The notes beneath the pieces are model-generated. The model searched no databases and was not told the origin of the DNA. It saw only the letters and a program-made list of their open reading frames with translations. Positions 12,171 to 25,118 of a stretch of 64,000 nucleotides of DNA are shown here, one piece after another; positions within the stretch are counted from its first letter, which is position 1; each line of letters begins with the position of its first letter. The stretch covers positions 1 to 64,000 of the forward strand of contig JAEUWP010000525.1 in the NCBI GenBank assembly GCA_018524725.1, given 5' to 3'. The position numbers and the translations under genes are program-made. Source of the stretch: Podaxis mareebaensis (lineage: Eukaryota > Basidiomycota > Agaricomycetes > Agaricales > Agaricaceae).

Positions 12171-13789
12171 ATGTCCGGCCAAACACTATCTGTGGCGGAC
12201 TTCGTCGAAGATGCCTCTCTTGCCTTTAAAGTATCCTTTAACAACAGTGAGCAACCTTACCTCTCAATGTTATTGCTCATTGAACCTGGATCAGTGGCCG
12301 CCCTGGTACTTGTTACTTATGATATGTTTTTACAACTGCCGGAAGCTGTGGATCATCTTTACTGGTAACATCAATCCCCGTTATCAAGATCTGTTCAGGC
12401 CTCAAAGTTGATCATTCAGTAATTCTAAGTGGACCATGAAGGCCCTCTATCTGCAGGTTCAAGCTGGGACACTTCTATTCCTTATGTAAGTCAGAAACAG
12501 ACTGCCAGGACTTGAACTGACGTATTCAGAGGCTCACTCTGGGGTAAATGGAGCTATCATATCTGTGCATAAATTCTTCGCTGATTTCCACTGCCAGTGT
12601 CTGGGTCAGCTAACATCCCAGTGCCAGTAAGTTTGCTTCGAACGGAGCATGAAGATCTCTGACCCCCCTGCCCATCACACCAGACGTAAGGCCAACTTCC
12701 AGCCTCACCGCATGAACTGTAACCATCCTTCCTATCTTGGATTCCAAATATTCCCTATATTCCCAGATGCACTGTCCTCTACTTCATAGTGGCCCAGTTC
12801 GTCGTTGACTTTGCGGACTACCTGACTGAGAATGACTTTTTCCCAGTAGCAGCGCTCTTGCGACTTACGCCATGAGAATACCCCTGCTCCTCAGGTTGTG
12901 TGCAATATGGGGTTTCAATCGCAAAGGTATTTTCGGTTTCCACTCAGAAATCCCTCCTGTTTAACCTTTTCCCTCTCAGTCACATTCATCTTATGGTTTG
13001 GTACAGCCGGTATGTCTTTCTCTTTACAGCAAATGTCGCCCACGCCCAACTTTCGAGACTGTGCCAGTTGAGCTCTTAGTACGTATGCCTATTCACCCCT
13101 GTCACGATTCTTTGACCTCTTCCAGTCTTATATTGCCGGCCTCGTTAGTTTCAACATCATCAATTGGAAATACCCTACAGGTCCCCTTCCTTTCCACGAT
13201 TGCTATAGCGATAATCCCCAAATCTACACCGACATCTCGCTTGTGTCCTCGATAGGTTTCGGGTAAGGTTCATGCTTTCCCTTGTCGTCTTTTGCTCACA
13301 TTCATGCAAGTGCATGTGCTGTTGTCAACATAGGTCTGTGAAGCACTTTCCAATATAGCAAGCCGAGTCGAATATCATCCTAGGTCTTGCGGTATTGCTC
13401 ACGATGTTCAAATTATCTCGTTTTATGCAAAACATCGAACGAGCATACGAGTCCTGGTGGCAGAGAATAACGCAGATCCCGCGTCTTACACCCATTCTTT
13501 GGAGTTTCTATTGCGATGGGACTCTATTCTTCTTACCGTGAGCATATTCTCGTAGTCACACAGGACGGGGACTTACTCAGCTCAATAGAATGTTTGGTCC
13601 GTGGAGAATTCCACCTGATTACAACACGTCTCTTCTAACATACTACTCTATGACAAACCAATGACATGCTGGCACGTCAGCTATAGTAACTTCGAACCTA
13701 CTTTCGTCAATTCTATCCCCGGACAACTACTTGCTGTACAACGCTACCATAACGTAAGATGTCGCGTCATGTCTCCAGAGCAGAACTAA
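12171..13789 (+). CDS. DUF6533-like multi-pass membrane protein (multi-exon, partly resolved)
   Basis: The ATG at 12,171 opens an exon to about 12,364 whose end (SVAALVLVTYDMFLQLPEAVDHLYW) resembles the conserved N-terminal signature of DUF6533 proteins, a large basidiomycete family of multi-pass membrane proteins of unknown function. A short exon at about 12,457-12,485 (FKLGHFYSL) fits the next conserved block. A later exon starting at about 13,358 encodes a transmembrane stretch (NIILGLAVLLTMFKL) and the late block ILWSFYCDGTLFFLP, followed by a GTGAGC donor. A terminal exon may end with TAA at 13,787. Exons in the middle were not resolved with confidence, so the gene may be intact or slightly degenerate. 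Confidence 0.45.
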
Positions 13790-14624
13790 ACACCCTCTAC
13801 AGATGGGGTCAGGCCTTACAATGCATTTTAGTAAGGCATTCCGTTGTTCTAGGCGAAAAACATAGTTGATTGGACTTAATAATAGGGAACACATTGGATT
13901 ATTAACCTCCGAAAAGCCAATTGCGGATTGACGGATCCGAGCCTGAACAGCAGGAGTATTTCAGCCTTGCGGTTTGACAATAGCCATCAACGTGAGACGG
14001 TCGAAGATTAAGGGCAGGGTCGATTACTGCCAACTTGCTATGCGTTGGGGTTAATGGCCCACGTCTATCCTCCTCCAGTCGAGTTTTCGCTTTCGCTATA
14101 TTGTTTTATCAGAGACCGATATCATATAAATCCTTCGCGTACTATATGTATGGAATTTGACCAAACGCCTCCGTATATGCCCAATCGTTCAGTTCCTGTT
14201 GACTAATATATTTATTGCGTTCATTACGAGGTGTAGGATGGACACTTAGTGGCACCCCCGACGTTAGCACGCTCGCATATGTTCACCTGGGTGGGGTATT
14301 TTTCCACGAGGAAAGTGGAAGTGTTACTCCTGGGCGAAGAATGAGCCAGGTGCAATTTCTCGTGCCCACGGTGATGCGACTGACCATGTGTTTGGGAAAT
14401 GAAGACGAATTCACGGGACTTTGGCCATCAATCACTCTGACGCGACATGTGCATATTGGCGCAGAGTGCGGCTGGGATAAAGGATTTATATCTCATCAAT
14501 ATCTTACTCGAGTGTGGCGCGTTGACCGTCTAGCTTGTCGACAGGCGCCTTCTGTGTTTGTTTGGCACTTGGCAATCATTTCCACTGCTGGCAACTACTT
14601 GGCTCCTTTGGTCTTTCTCCCACC
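13790..14624. other. Intergenic; 5' flank of the GNAT gene
   Basis: No supported gene. A 176-aa ORF at 14,215-14,745 overlaps the real first exon of the acetyltransferase in another frame and lacks domain features. Confidence 0.5.
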
Positions 14625-15522
14625 ATGGGCTCTGGTTCTGGAGAGAAAAAAAGACAGGAGGTTGTTATTCGCCACGCGGCACTCGATGACATTGTACGTT
14701 TCGCCCTACCTTTCCGCCTTGGGTGATGTTTCCCGGCCCCATTGATCTACTCTATTGATCTGCAGAAAGATATCCTACAACTAATTGTTGACCTGGTACG
14801 TTCGTCATCGCCTGTTGAACTGCCAATTCCTCGGATGATTGAGCTAACGAGCAAACGGGTTCCGCAGGCGGAATATGAGAAAGCAAAGGATTCAGCTAAG
14901 GCTACGCCTGAGCTTGTATGTCTTGTGTCGCCCACCGTGATTCTACCGACTGAAAGTATGCCCGGATACCTTACAGTTGAAAAAGAACCTATTCGGGGAA
15001 ACGCCTTATGCTCACGCTCTGCTGGCGTTCCCTCCCTCCAGTCATCCAGACAGCGGCAAGGGGCCGATCGGGCTTGCATTGTACTTTTTCAATTTCTCGA
15101 CGTGGACAGGGAGGCCCGGTCTTTATGTGGGTCCTAACTCATTTCCTGCTTCATAATACTTGATGAAATCTGGGATGCAGTTGGAAGATCTGTATGTCAA
15201 GCCCGAGTACAGGAATTTGGGAGTGGGCAAGGCGTTGTTTCGCAAGCTGGGCGAGGTTGCTCAGGAAAAGGTGTGATGAACTTGCTCGAATGGACTTAGC
15301 CAACGTTTAATGGGGTCTCAGGAATGTGCAAGGTTGGATTGGTCTGTCCTGAAGGTATTTGCCGCTACCTCGAACCCATTGGCCCGATATCTTATCGTAT
15401 TCCAGTGGAATCAGCCATCTATTGATTTCTACGAGAAGAAGCTTAATGCTACGGCGATGAGCGAGTGGATGGGTATGAGGCTTGAGGAAGATGGCATTGA
15501 GAAGCTCAAGTTGCTGGACTAA
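14625..15522 (+). CDS. GNAT-family N-acetyltransferase (SSAT/thialysine acetyltransferase-like)
   Basis: Seven exons splice cleanly: 14,625-14,693, 14,766-14,795, 14,868-14,915, 14,977-15,126, 15,181-15,270, 15,322-15,354 and 15,406-15,522. Together they encode about 178 residues. The N-terminus reads VIRHAALDDI-KDILQLIVDL-AEYEK, the usual start of the SSAT-like branch. The acetyl-CoA-binding motif A region is LEDLYVKPEYRNLGVGKAL, with the R/Q-x-x-G-x-G/A-like loop as RNLGVG. The C-terminal block WNQPSIDFYEKKLNA carries the conserved Tyr seen in this group. Such enzymes transfer acetyl from acetyl-CoA to amines such as polyamines or thialysine; the exact substrate cannot be told. All introns are 50-72 bp and have GT-AG ends. 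The gene looks intact. Confidence 0.88.
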
Positions 15523-16086
15523 AGGAGCAAATTTTAATGATTTCTGGGTGTCTGAATCCTACTCGGTCAAGAGGTTGTTACATCCTGTGATCGGCTAAAG
15601 ACGTTCCTTGACCCCTATCACACTGGGCTAGGAAAGTAATGCCAGTCGGCATGGGAGCGGCACGCCGTTGAAATTCAATGTCAGATGATGAATGCCGGGA
15701 GTTAGCCGTGCACCCTTTCAGTCATGCGGTGTGTTTCCCTTGTAAAAACACATTTAAATCAGGGGAAAAATAGACCAAACTCTTTGATGTTCGACTCGAT
15801 TATTGCTCACCCTCTCATCTTTCAGAAGCCTTGCCAATGGGATAGAAAGCAACTTGCCGGGTGGCTGAGAAGAAGTCTCCCACGAGGACGAGTTGCTAAG
15901 TTGTATACATGTGTTTAGGCTGAACCTTATTGCGACTCGTCAACGGTCTACCCCGACAGTGACAAAGCCAACAGCCAGTGTCCCTTCCGGCCTAACCCTT
16001 CCCGCACACTCTTCTCTTTCGTCGTAGATACCTTCAATCTACTACGAGAGTCGTCTTTTTGCCAAAAACACACCCAGGAACCTAAC
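15523..16086. other. Intergenic between GNAT and NAC-beta genes
   Basis: No supported gene. The last 130 bp are pyrimidine-rich, as common in promoters and 5' leaders of highly expressed fungal genes. Confidence 0.5.
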
Positions 16087-17034
16087 ATGGACCCCGCAAA
16101 ATTGGCCAAGTTGCAGGCTGCCGCTGCCGCCAACCGAATTGGTGCGTTTTTCTCAGAATTCTGATCCTCTCTCGGGAGTATGGTCGCTGACTGCTAGAAA
16201 TGTGATTCTTATGTTGTTTTAACCCAAAATACACCGCAATCTCCAACTTGGATTTTTGGCCCTCCAATCTTAATTATGTGCACCTGTTCCTTCCGAATCG
16301 TCCAAATGCCTTGGAACCGCGTAATATATGCATCAAATCTGTGGTGGCGACGCGTGGATACCCATCTAGGTGGAAAGGGAACCGTGCGCCGAAAGATCGT
16401 GCGGAAACCTAAACCATCGGCCGCTCAGGATGACAAGAAGTTGCAAGGCGCATTGAAGAAGCTCAATGTCCAGCCCATTGCTGGTGTGGAGGAGGTCAAC
16501 ATGTTCCAGGAGGATGGAAACGTCTTGCACTTTACAGCACCAAAGGGTGAGTAGCCTATCCTTTCTGTTCGTATATCCCAGTTTTTGTGGGGGTTGGTGA
16601 TCCTTTAGGGTTGACCACAGCCGTCTTTCATCATGCATATATTCTATGACACTCGATCCATTCATATCTGCTCATTCCGTCAATCTTATCTCGTTGGACC
16701 TTCGATAACCCCTTATATATCTTCTACATATCCGAATGATTATTGACGTGTTCCCTCGATTTCAACAGTGCACGCTGCCGTCTCCGCCAATACATTCGCC
16801 ATTTACGGCCAAGGCCACGTCAAGGAGCTTACTGAACTCGTTCCCGGCATCCTCAACCAACTCGGCCCCGACTCTCTCGCGTCGCTGCGCAAGTTAGCAG
16901 AATCATACCAAGCTATTCAACAGAGCCAGCAAAGGCCCGCTGGTGGTGCGGAAGATGACGATGACGATGTTCCCGATCTTGTGGAAAACTTCGAGGCAGA
17001 ACCAGAGGGCGAGAAGGCTGCAGCGCTTGATTAA
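16087..17034 (+). CDS. EGD1: Nascent polypeptide-associated complex subunit beta (BTF3/EGD1)
   Basis: Three exons (16,087-16,141, 16,370-16,546, 16,769-17,034) encode 165 residues, close to the family's usual length. The N-terminus is [22 protein letters not shown] followed by RRKIVRK, the basic ribosome-binding motif of beta-NAC. The NAC domain continues through [24 protein letters not shown] and the block from [10 protein letters not shown] to [11 protein letters not shown]. The tail is acidic ([15 protein letters not shown]). The protein pairs with alpha-NAC, binds next to the ribosomal exit tunnel and shields nascent chains from wrong targeting. Splice phases join exactly (G/GT and G/TG). 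Introns of 228 and 222 bp are long for this window, a feature often seen in ribosome-associated fungal genes. Confidence 0.96.
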
Positions 17035-18733
17035 GTGTCGCAAACCGACTTCAACTCTGGTTGCGTGAGGAGGTGTAAGGTTGGTATTCTTTGCTAGAAC
17101 GGGGATGCTCGGGGGGCCTTCCTTGTCAGTGGTGGGTGCGAGAATTGGGGGATGTTGGTCGTCTGCAAAAATAAGGAGGATGTGTCTGAGTACGGAGTTA
17201 CGAGTGCCCAAGGACGTCAGAATGAATTTTAATGATCTCACCCTCTCGGCGTTTCCCTGCTTTTCTCCCGCATGTATTCCCAACAAACCATTCCACGCGA
17301 TCTCTCATTCTCCATTGCTTTCATCACGTCTATGATTTGTCACTCGCTGTGTCCGCTCTCCCAAAAGAATGGTTTCTTTGCCTCAGCTCGTTGTAACGTT
17401 ATCCAGGACTTGATGATATCTGCCATACTGCCACATGCTTTCGCGACGCCCCCATTTTCTGGAATGAGAGGCTCCATTCTCAGTGGTTGACATGCTTCTT
17501 CGGCGCCACCTCTCACAAAGCGCCATGCTGATGATAGTCACCAATAACCACGTCTATCTTTAGTGATAAGATATATTGGGGCGCATGTCGTAAACTCCTT
17601 TCATCATTCCGCGGGAGACAGTGTGAGACCTTTCAGAATAAATCCCAAGAATTAGGGCGCTAAGCAATCTGTGTCAAGACCATTAGGCACCTTTCTTCGT
17701 TTGACACTGCTATTTTAGCATAATGTCTATTAGGATATCGTTCCACCGAGAGCTCCGTCCCACTGGCATTGCCCTCAAGGCCCTCGGCTTTTGGTTTTGA
17801 TGTCCTTTCTTCTGTCCTCGTCTCTGAACTGGTTTCCTAGTGGCCCATCCGTGGTCTACGCATGGCTGAAACTCCAACAAAAATGAACTCGGACTTGGCG
17901 GTCTGGAGTACATCAAGTTCTCACGTATATCGTGGGTTGGGACCGCAGACCTCTCCACGCAGTTACTCCATTTCGGTAGATAGCCGAAAACGAATCGGTT
18001 TGCTTTCCACAAAGAGGGAACTTGTACGAGACAAGAAGGGTCTCCAGAAGAATTTTTGATGCTTCGCGTTTGCTCTCACGATCTCGCTATTAAGGATAGC
18101 AATGTATTAGAAGAACTCGGGAAAACAACTCTCCTACCGCTTCGCAAGAACTGCAGGTTGCGTACTGATGAACTAGCTAGGAATCTCACGCTCTTCCACT
18201 GAGCTTTCCCTCATGCAACAATAGGCCGTTTAATCATTTTTTGCACGCACTTGATGGTAGTGATAGTAGCCTTGCGCTGGCCAGACATGTGGTAGTATGA
18301 CAGGTGAGGCTATCGGGTCATATTTCCGTCTCACATTCCACGTGTGAATACGAACATATGAGGCACCACCTCTAGGCAAGACGGGCCCGTTCGCGAAGCT
18401 GCTGGAAGAAAAAAGTAATGGTATAACTCTAATCACCATTGATTAGTTGAGAAGAACCATTTCGATTGGTTTGTCCGGGCAAATAAAGTTTGAACGATTA
18501 CTTTGAAAGCTTCAGGACGGCCGAACAACATGTCCTTGCAACAATGGCCAGCGGTTACATTACGCCGCCGTCAAGCACTTAAGAATGTTCCGCTTCATTA
18601 CCACCAGGACAGTTCTTAAAACAGTTGTATTTGTCCGCCAGGAGAGAGAAAAGAAGCGCCTATCGCAGCACGATTACGAGAAGAACAATCAATCTATCTA
18701 CATCAACACAAAGCGGCAGAGACATCACGGTGA
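17035..18733. other. Intergenic, 1.7 kb, no gene recognised
   Basis: Several short ORFs on both strands lack domain features or consistent splice context. The first few hundred bases are probably the 3' region of the NAC-beta gene. Confidence 0.5.
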
Positions 18734-21700
18734 TTAGAACTTCCAGAACTCCAAATATTTGATGACATCCGCCGAGCCCAGGGGTTTGACCTCCTTGAGA
18801 GTTGGGCACAACTGCAACGTATGGTCCATGGCGAACTTTCCATCCCCGAATTTCCCTTGCAGGAAGAATTCCGTCAAATCAGAAGCTTCCGCGGTTCCGT
18901 TGACGAGACTGCCCTTCCGTGATCTGAGTTGCTTAAACCACTCATCGTGTGGGACGAGGGTGAGCTCCAATCGGTCGGCTGCAGTTTCGAAGATCTTGTT
19001 CCAGCTGATTGGATGTGGATGGACTAAGTTGATGTAGGCGCATGGCGACGGAATTGTCTGTGATGTTTTAAGGAGGTCTAGAATCGCTGCCGCCGCATCA
19101 TCAACAGGCAGCCAGGTCACAACCTAGTGGATGTGGTATTTTCAATGCTATTCGTTACGCGACTCCAAAATCACGTACCTCGTTACGAGAAGGCAAGTTG
19201 CCAATGACCTTCCCAAGCTTGATCAGAGCCGGTACCCATTCCTTCACGTTCCATCGTCCGTTGACGCTGTCTCCTGAGAGCTGACCGACGCGCACGACCG
19301 AAACAGATAAACCAGTCGTTTCGTTGACCTTTTGACATATGTTTTCCGCAACCCATTTACTCTCTCCATAACCAAAACCAACTGCCGATGAGGGTGGTAC
19401 TGGTGCTTCAAGTGCTGGTTTTGTCAGGTCCGAACCTATGCTTCATAAATAACCAGACCCACAACGAGGGAAGAAGCAGCGTACTGTTGAATACTGATAT
19501 AGAGCTCACAAAAATGAACTTGGGCCCATTTGGTATCGTGGAACGGAGAGAAAGGTCCAACAGATGGCGGGTGCCAACGATCAAATTCTCAAACGAACCT
19601 AAACCAATATTGAAGTCGACTCTCCAGCCTAGAGCATGTATTCAGCTTCATTCTCTGTAGAATATATCAGAAGATCACACCGTTGTGAATGATGGTTGTG
19701 ACTGTGGTTCGGAGCTGGACAGCGGTGAGCATTAGTTGTTATTTTGAGCAAGAAAACACTCACAGTATCGTAGAGATCATCTAGACCTAGCTTATCCTTT
19801 GACATGTCGTAATCCAAAAATACAACCTTTTCGAGAGTGCCTGGCCGTGTATCGATACCCCAGAAGTTGAGAGCCTCTCTTTGTCTAGCCTCCGTGGACA
19901 TGCCTTGGTTATTAGGACGATTGAGGGCATAGACCTTCAGAACGTCCTCCCGATCAATTAGTTGCTTGAGGATATGGCAACCCAAACGACCAGTACTTCC
20001 AGTGAGTAGTACGGTTTCTGTGGTAGGCCGAGTCGGTGAAGTCTTCCAGGCGGGAGCCGGGATGTCTGTTGTATATTTAGTGACAAGCGATTGCATCTCG
20101 GCGCCTTTTTTCTCAATTTGATCCACGCCATTTGACTGCTGAACATGCGCTGTACCCGTCAAGACCGTCCAGAAATAGTCTCCTAGTTGCTGGATAGTTG
20201 GGTGTGCGTACACGAAACCCGGCGAGACTCGATGAACGTCGGCTTTATTCTTTGAGGAGCGAATTGCCCGTAACAGACTGTTTCGGATCCAGGTTGCCTG
20301 CAAGCTGGGACAGTCGTCAATAAGGCCTTATGAGTTAGAGATGGTATGTTCACACCTATCACATCCCTGCTGGAAGAAGTCCTGATCTGGAGCAAGAGGA
20401 TATTTAATTACCCTTTTCACGGCGGCGTCGACGAAGTCCATGGCATTCTCCTTAGTCCATGTCTCAGGAACCGGGATGTCGGTTTGTGAAGAATCCTTCA
20501 CAGCTTCATACAAGGCATCAATCTCCTTTTCATAAACTTTCAAACAAACTTGACGCCGCGGCGTTCCCTTGGGTGTGAATTCGAGCGGTTTCTTGGGATT
20601 GGTAACAATGATCATCTACTAAAAGCATAAGGGCAAGGAGAGAAGAATCAGTTTTTCTTTTTTCAGCGCACCTCTTTGAAGATCCGGGAGTGTGCAGGAG
20701 CATATTCATTGACCTTCTCAACAGTGGGCCTGATAGCGGTAAAATCAGATTATTGCGTTGCACAAGTAAGCAGGGAACAAACCAAATCAGATTACGAAAT
20801 GCAATCAACTTTTTTTCATCTGTAGGGTCGAAGGGTTCAGCTGGCTGGATAAGGACACCATTTTGGAACCGGCCGCGGCCAAACATAATTGCTGCGGTAA
20901 CATTTTTGTCCTGGAGGAAAAGTGTTTCTAGTGCGGGGTTAGATGTACAAGAAAGCGACTCGCATTATACTGATATCATTACCTAACGGGACAGGGTTTG
21001 TCTAACCCTGGTTTAGCATCGCAGTACGTGTACGGGCTTTGGAGATGGGTCTCACCTTTTCACCGGTGGATAACATCAATTGATCATCAACTCGTCCATA
21101 TACACTATACATGTCCTTCTTGGTAGGATGGCGCAGGAGTAAATCACTCGTTGCATAAGCGGGCACACCATTGATCGAAGTGTTGACAACATTCGGAATG
21201 AACGTTTCCGTGCTCTGGAGTACAAAGACAGTTGGGAGGCGGTGAAAGACCACTTCGTAGGAGACTCACCATCACGAGTGGTTCCACGATTTCTCCATCT
21301 TCATTCTCGTCCTGGGGAACCATTTCAAGAGTTAGATGGGGGGACATCTTGAAGAATCTCCAATCGTCTAAAGACGTCGATTTCGGACAAAAGACAGTCA
21401 TGCAACCTGCCTCGGTTCTCGACGGAGAACTTAGTGGGAATATGAAAGCGAGATAAGTCACTCACGATCCATAGAAGGGGATCAAATTTACTCCTGCCGC
21501 GACGAGTTGGTCCCCAATGGAGCGTGTCATAGGCGCCCCAGCATAGACCTTCAAGATGTTCATTTTCGCATCATTTCGACGCGGAGGAGACTCACTAGTG
21601 CACTTAAATTGCGAAGGATGGGTATGTTTTCGGGAGAGCGTGCCCATGCCTGAAGTACGTAAGCATAGAGACAATTCCCAGAACACGACACTGACCTCTA

Positions 21701-22872
21701 CGAAGATGGGAACACAGAACACGATTTGACACTTCGTTGCAATGATTTCGCGGAGGAATGTGTCCGGGGTTGGTATGGTAGGGGGATATGCAGGTTTGAA
21801 GCAAGCCATTATAGTGCCCGAGCAAATCTGTTGGAGGCATTCTATATCAGGGGCGAAAGAAAGATGATATATGGAACAATTACAGTCCAGACAATGTTAA
21901 CGGCTCCCATGGCATCTGTAGCAGTGTGAGGGACACCTAGGGAGAACAAACGCTATATAGACTGACGGAAGACAGGTAACGAATGAGCGGCAATGGCCAT
22001 TCCACCCATATCGATTTCTCCATAATCTAACAGTGTGGGTTAGAACGTCGTCGCGCAATGTCCTGAGCCAATGGGCGTACAAGGGAAAAGACCCCATCTG
22101 ACGAAGTTGCTGTTCAGAAACGGAACTGGTTTCGGCTGAGCGGTGGATCCTGAATGTGCTCCGAATGAATAATGTCTCGTTCAAAAACAAGGTATAGCGC
22201 ACCAGAAGAATGCAGAATCAAGACGACGGGATCAGGTGAATTGCGTACAGGTGCCAAGCTGCCTTGCGTATTGTCTCCGTTATATAATTCTTCGAAATGC
22301 GGTGAAGAAATAATATCGACCGTGATCCCTTCACCCTTGAGAATCGCACAGGCGTCTCGCGCAAGTCGTTGCATAGCCGGATCCGGGCTAACAAAAAGCA
22401 GACGAAGACCCGTGGTCCGGATCAGATGTGCAACACCAACAACCGAATTGCGGGTAGAGATTGGGAACGCGGTTAAACCAGCATGCATGATTCCAACAAC
22501 GAAAGTGAAGTAGGTGATGGTATCTAACAAAATTACATTTTGAATCCTCAATGACACTTCAATGGACCATCTCATACCGATATTCGCCAGTAAACCAACG
22601 ACGGTGGACTTTGCTGCATCCCGAGTCAAATCCCCGTGCCTGTGGGAGACAATTCCATGGGCCCTTTGAATGGCTGCATAAGCTTCCGGGTAGCATATCT
22701 TGCGATTGGCCCCAGTGGCGTCATCACTATGGATGAAAAGAGGATGCTTTTGGCTGTTTCGAGCGTGAAAGGCAAAGATTTCGGGGATTATTAAGGAATT
22801 GTCGAAGGGAGGACGAGTGAATGTAGTGCTTGTTGCTGCTTGGAGGGTGGGCAACTTTGCTACGTCAATCAT
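18734..22872 (-). CDS. Adenylate-forming reductase (A-PCP-R, NRPS-like)
   Basis: Minus-strand multi-exon gene starting at the ATG at 22,872 (MIDVAKLPTLQ) and ending with TAA at 18,734. The adenylation domain shows FYGSTEAGC (about 21,440-21,470), YGRVDDQLMLSTGEK (about 21,050-21,100) and the Lys-bearing TPKGTPRR (about 20,550). The carrier domain has the phosphopantetheine site FFQQGCDSLQATW; its Ser codon is split by an intron (about 20,300-20,360). The reductase domain has the Rossmann motif TGSTGRLG (about 19,990-20,010), YGESK as the YxxxK dyad (about 19,370) and the C-terminal part (WLPVDDAAAAILDLL). There is no condensation domain, so it should activate a carboxylic acid with ATP, load it on PCP and release it by NAD(P)H reduction. 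Substrate cannot be predicted. It lies 10 kb from the PKS, so it may belong to one cluster. Confidence 0.9.
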
Positions 22873-25118
22873 AATGGGATAAAGCTGTTGGACATAGGAA
22901 AAGCAAAGTTAGCAGTTTTAAGGCTTGTGGGTCCAGCGTTTCCATTACAGTATGCTAAACATAACATTCGTCAGTTCTGCCAGGACGGCTTGTGCTATGA
23001 TCCATGACAAAAACCCACTTTTCTGGACTAAAACACTCAAGCCTAAGATGATCATGATGAGTGGAAACCGCGAACCACGGATGCAGAAGGAACGAATCCA
23101 GACACACAGATGACCATAGCCAGGTTGAAAGCACCGGCATGACTGGCCACTGTAAGAGTTTCGAACCAGGCACCAGTCCGTCGCCTGCAGCGATTCGGAT
23201 GTGACATGTGATGCACCAAATCACAGGATCAGACTACGACATGCGTGGGCAACGAAACCCTAACATCTTCTGTGGCTTCTTTGATGTACGGCAGATACGG
23301 CGCCTTTGGTGGGATCTTGACTGCACATTCCTGGAACACAGGAAACATCTAAATATAAGGTTACAAGGCGAGTCCAACTTCAAGTCCAAGTGTAAAATAA
23401 ACAAATGGACTACGCAAGACTTTAGACACCGCTTGTGAGTGGATTCTAGAAATCTGCTCCATGAGCAAACAGGCATCATGCATCGTTCCTCTGTACTTTC
23501 TACTCTACGTGATACAGTGAAGTCTGTGAAGCAAGACGCTTATAATTCGCTGGACGCGCGCAAATCATATCAGGCTGTCGTTGCACTAGCTCCGAAAATC
23601 ATAGTACATGGCGCATCAAGGAAAACCAGCCATTTGGAGTCGATACAGTATCAAAGCGACAGGTGTCATATCGACCTGTCGACCTAGTACACTAATCCTT
23701 TGCCGTGGTGTCTTTGCGCCAATAAAGTAGGGAGATAACAAGTATCTTGCCTGTTTCCGAGCCACAAGCACAGCGGAGGAGATAGGGAAAGCTATTCCAG
23801 ATCCACTCGAAATCTCCTACGGTGTCAAAGGTGAGATAATCTGGAAAGATGTACACCGATATCCCCTGGGTGCGCAGACAGCCGTCAATGTGCCCCCAGG
23901 TGTCACGTTGTCGCACCGCCTGGATTATGCGAAAGCAGGGCCCCATTTTTGGGAAGACCTACAGTGAGGCCGAACGCCGCGAGTGATGATGTTGCTTAAG
24001 ATCAAACTCGAAAGGCTGGCCATAAACACGGCCTAAAGCGCTAAACCCTATGTGAACGTAGACCTCTGAAGCGCCAACGGCAAGCATAGCCATCTTCTGA
24101 ATGTTGGTGGTCTGAAAGGCGCTGTACGGAATGACACAATTCGGAGCGGGGAACACGCGAGGTTCAGGGCTCACGTTTATCCCTGACCATTAATATTAAT
24201 CAAGAGCCGCGAAATCACAAATTTACCCCTTCCTCCTGCGGGGCCCGATCCACGGGGACTCGGAGTTATACCGGCCTTAAAAATCTTTAATAGGGTGACC
24301 GTACGAGCCCCAGAAGCCTCGCTCCCTTTAGACGAGCGAAAAATCACACCAATTCGATTCTCGATATATTGATATCGTTGGCACCAACGCTCGAGTTCTG
24401 AGGTAATGAACAGCGCTAACTGCTTCTAGGCATACATGGGGTTATAAAATCAATCATCTTGCAAAGTGCTCATTCCGATTACAGCCCTGAACCCTGACGT
24501 CGAGGTAAATGTAAAGGCCGTTTACAGCGTCCAATGAATGCGCCACTGGTAATACTTGTGGCCAGAATGCCCTAAGTCTTAGGACAAGTGCTCGGCTGGG
24601 GCAATCGACGGCATCGTCTATAAACAGCTACGGCCTGCCGCGTGTCCGCCACATCGGTTGGCTGTGTCAGCTTTTGGAGTCGACGTTGATGGGAAAGAAA
24701 TGTCAAACATCAGTTGCGTTCGAGAGCCCATCCCCATGTCACTGGCGTGATCGCAAGGCTGGTGCAATAGATATCCCTGAATGTTATTGATCAATGCCCA
24801 CGATCGCGGGGATAAGTTGTAAATAGGGCAGATTCTACTCAGCTACGTCTTTTGCAATGTGCAAAACCCGAGTTTCCATCACGCTCGAAGACCATGGTGA
24901 TGGAGAACCGTTTCAGAAGCGTTGGACCGGGTCACACTCTAACTATTTATATCAGGTTGATCCTTGATAGTGGGAGGCAGGTGATGAACCTAACGATGTC
25001 AAACACTGCCTATTATTAGGAGAGGGGCTGTTCATGCCCCAGTGGGAGATGGAAGGCAACCTTATATACGAGTTATGTAAATGCTTCCACCTCAAGAGTG
25101 CACAAGCCATCATCCGTC
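22873..25118. other. Intergenic 2.2 kb with unassigned minus-strand ORFs
   Basis: This lies upstream of the reductase start and upstream of a plus-strand membrane-protein gene. Two adjacent minus-strand ORFs (23,692-23,946 and 23,959-24,174) could be parts of one small gene or a gene remnant: one has VGASEVYVHIGFSALGRVYGQPFEFDL, the other WGHIDGCLRTQGISVYIFPDYLTF. I do not recognise the family. Confidence 0.4.

Noticed and set aside
12500..12540. GTTCAAGTCC B-box-like sequence on the minus strand
   Set aside because: No matching A-box or acceptor stem; it lies among exons of a membrane-protein gene.
14215..14745. 176-aa ORF before the GNAT gene
   Set aside because: It overlaps the true first exon in another frame, and has no domain or membrane pattern.
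23140..23200. tRNA-like B-box (GGTTCGAA) on the minus strand
   Set aside because: No A-box at the right distance and no cloverleaf could be folded from the flanks.
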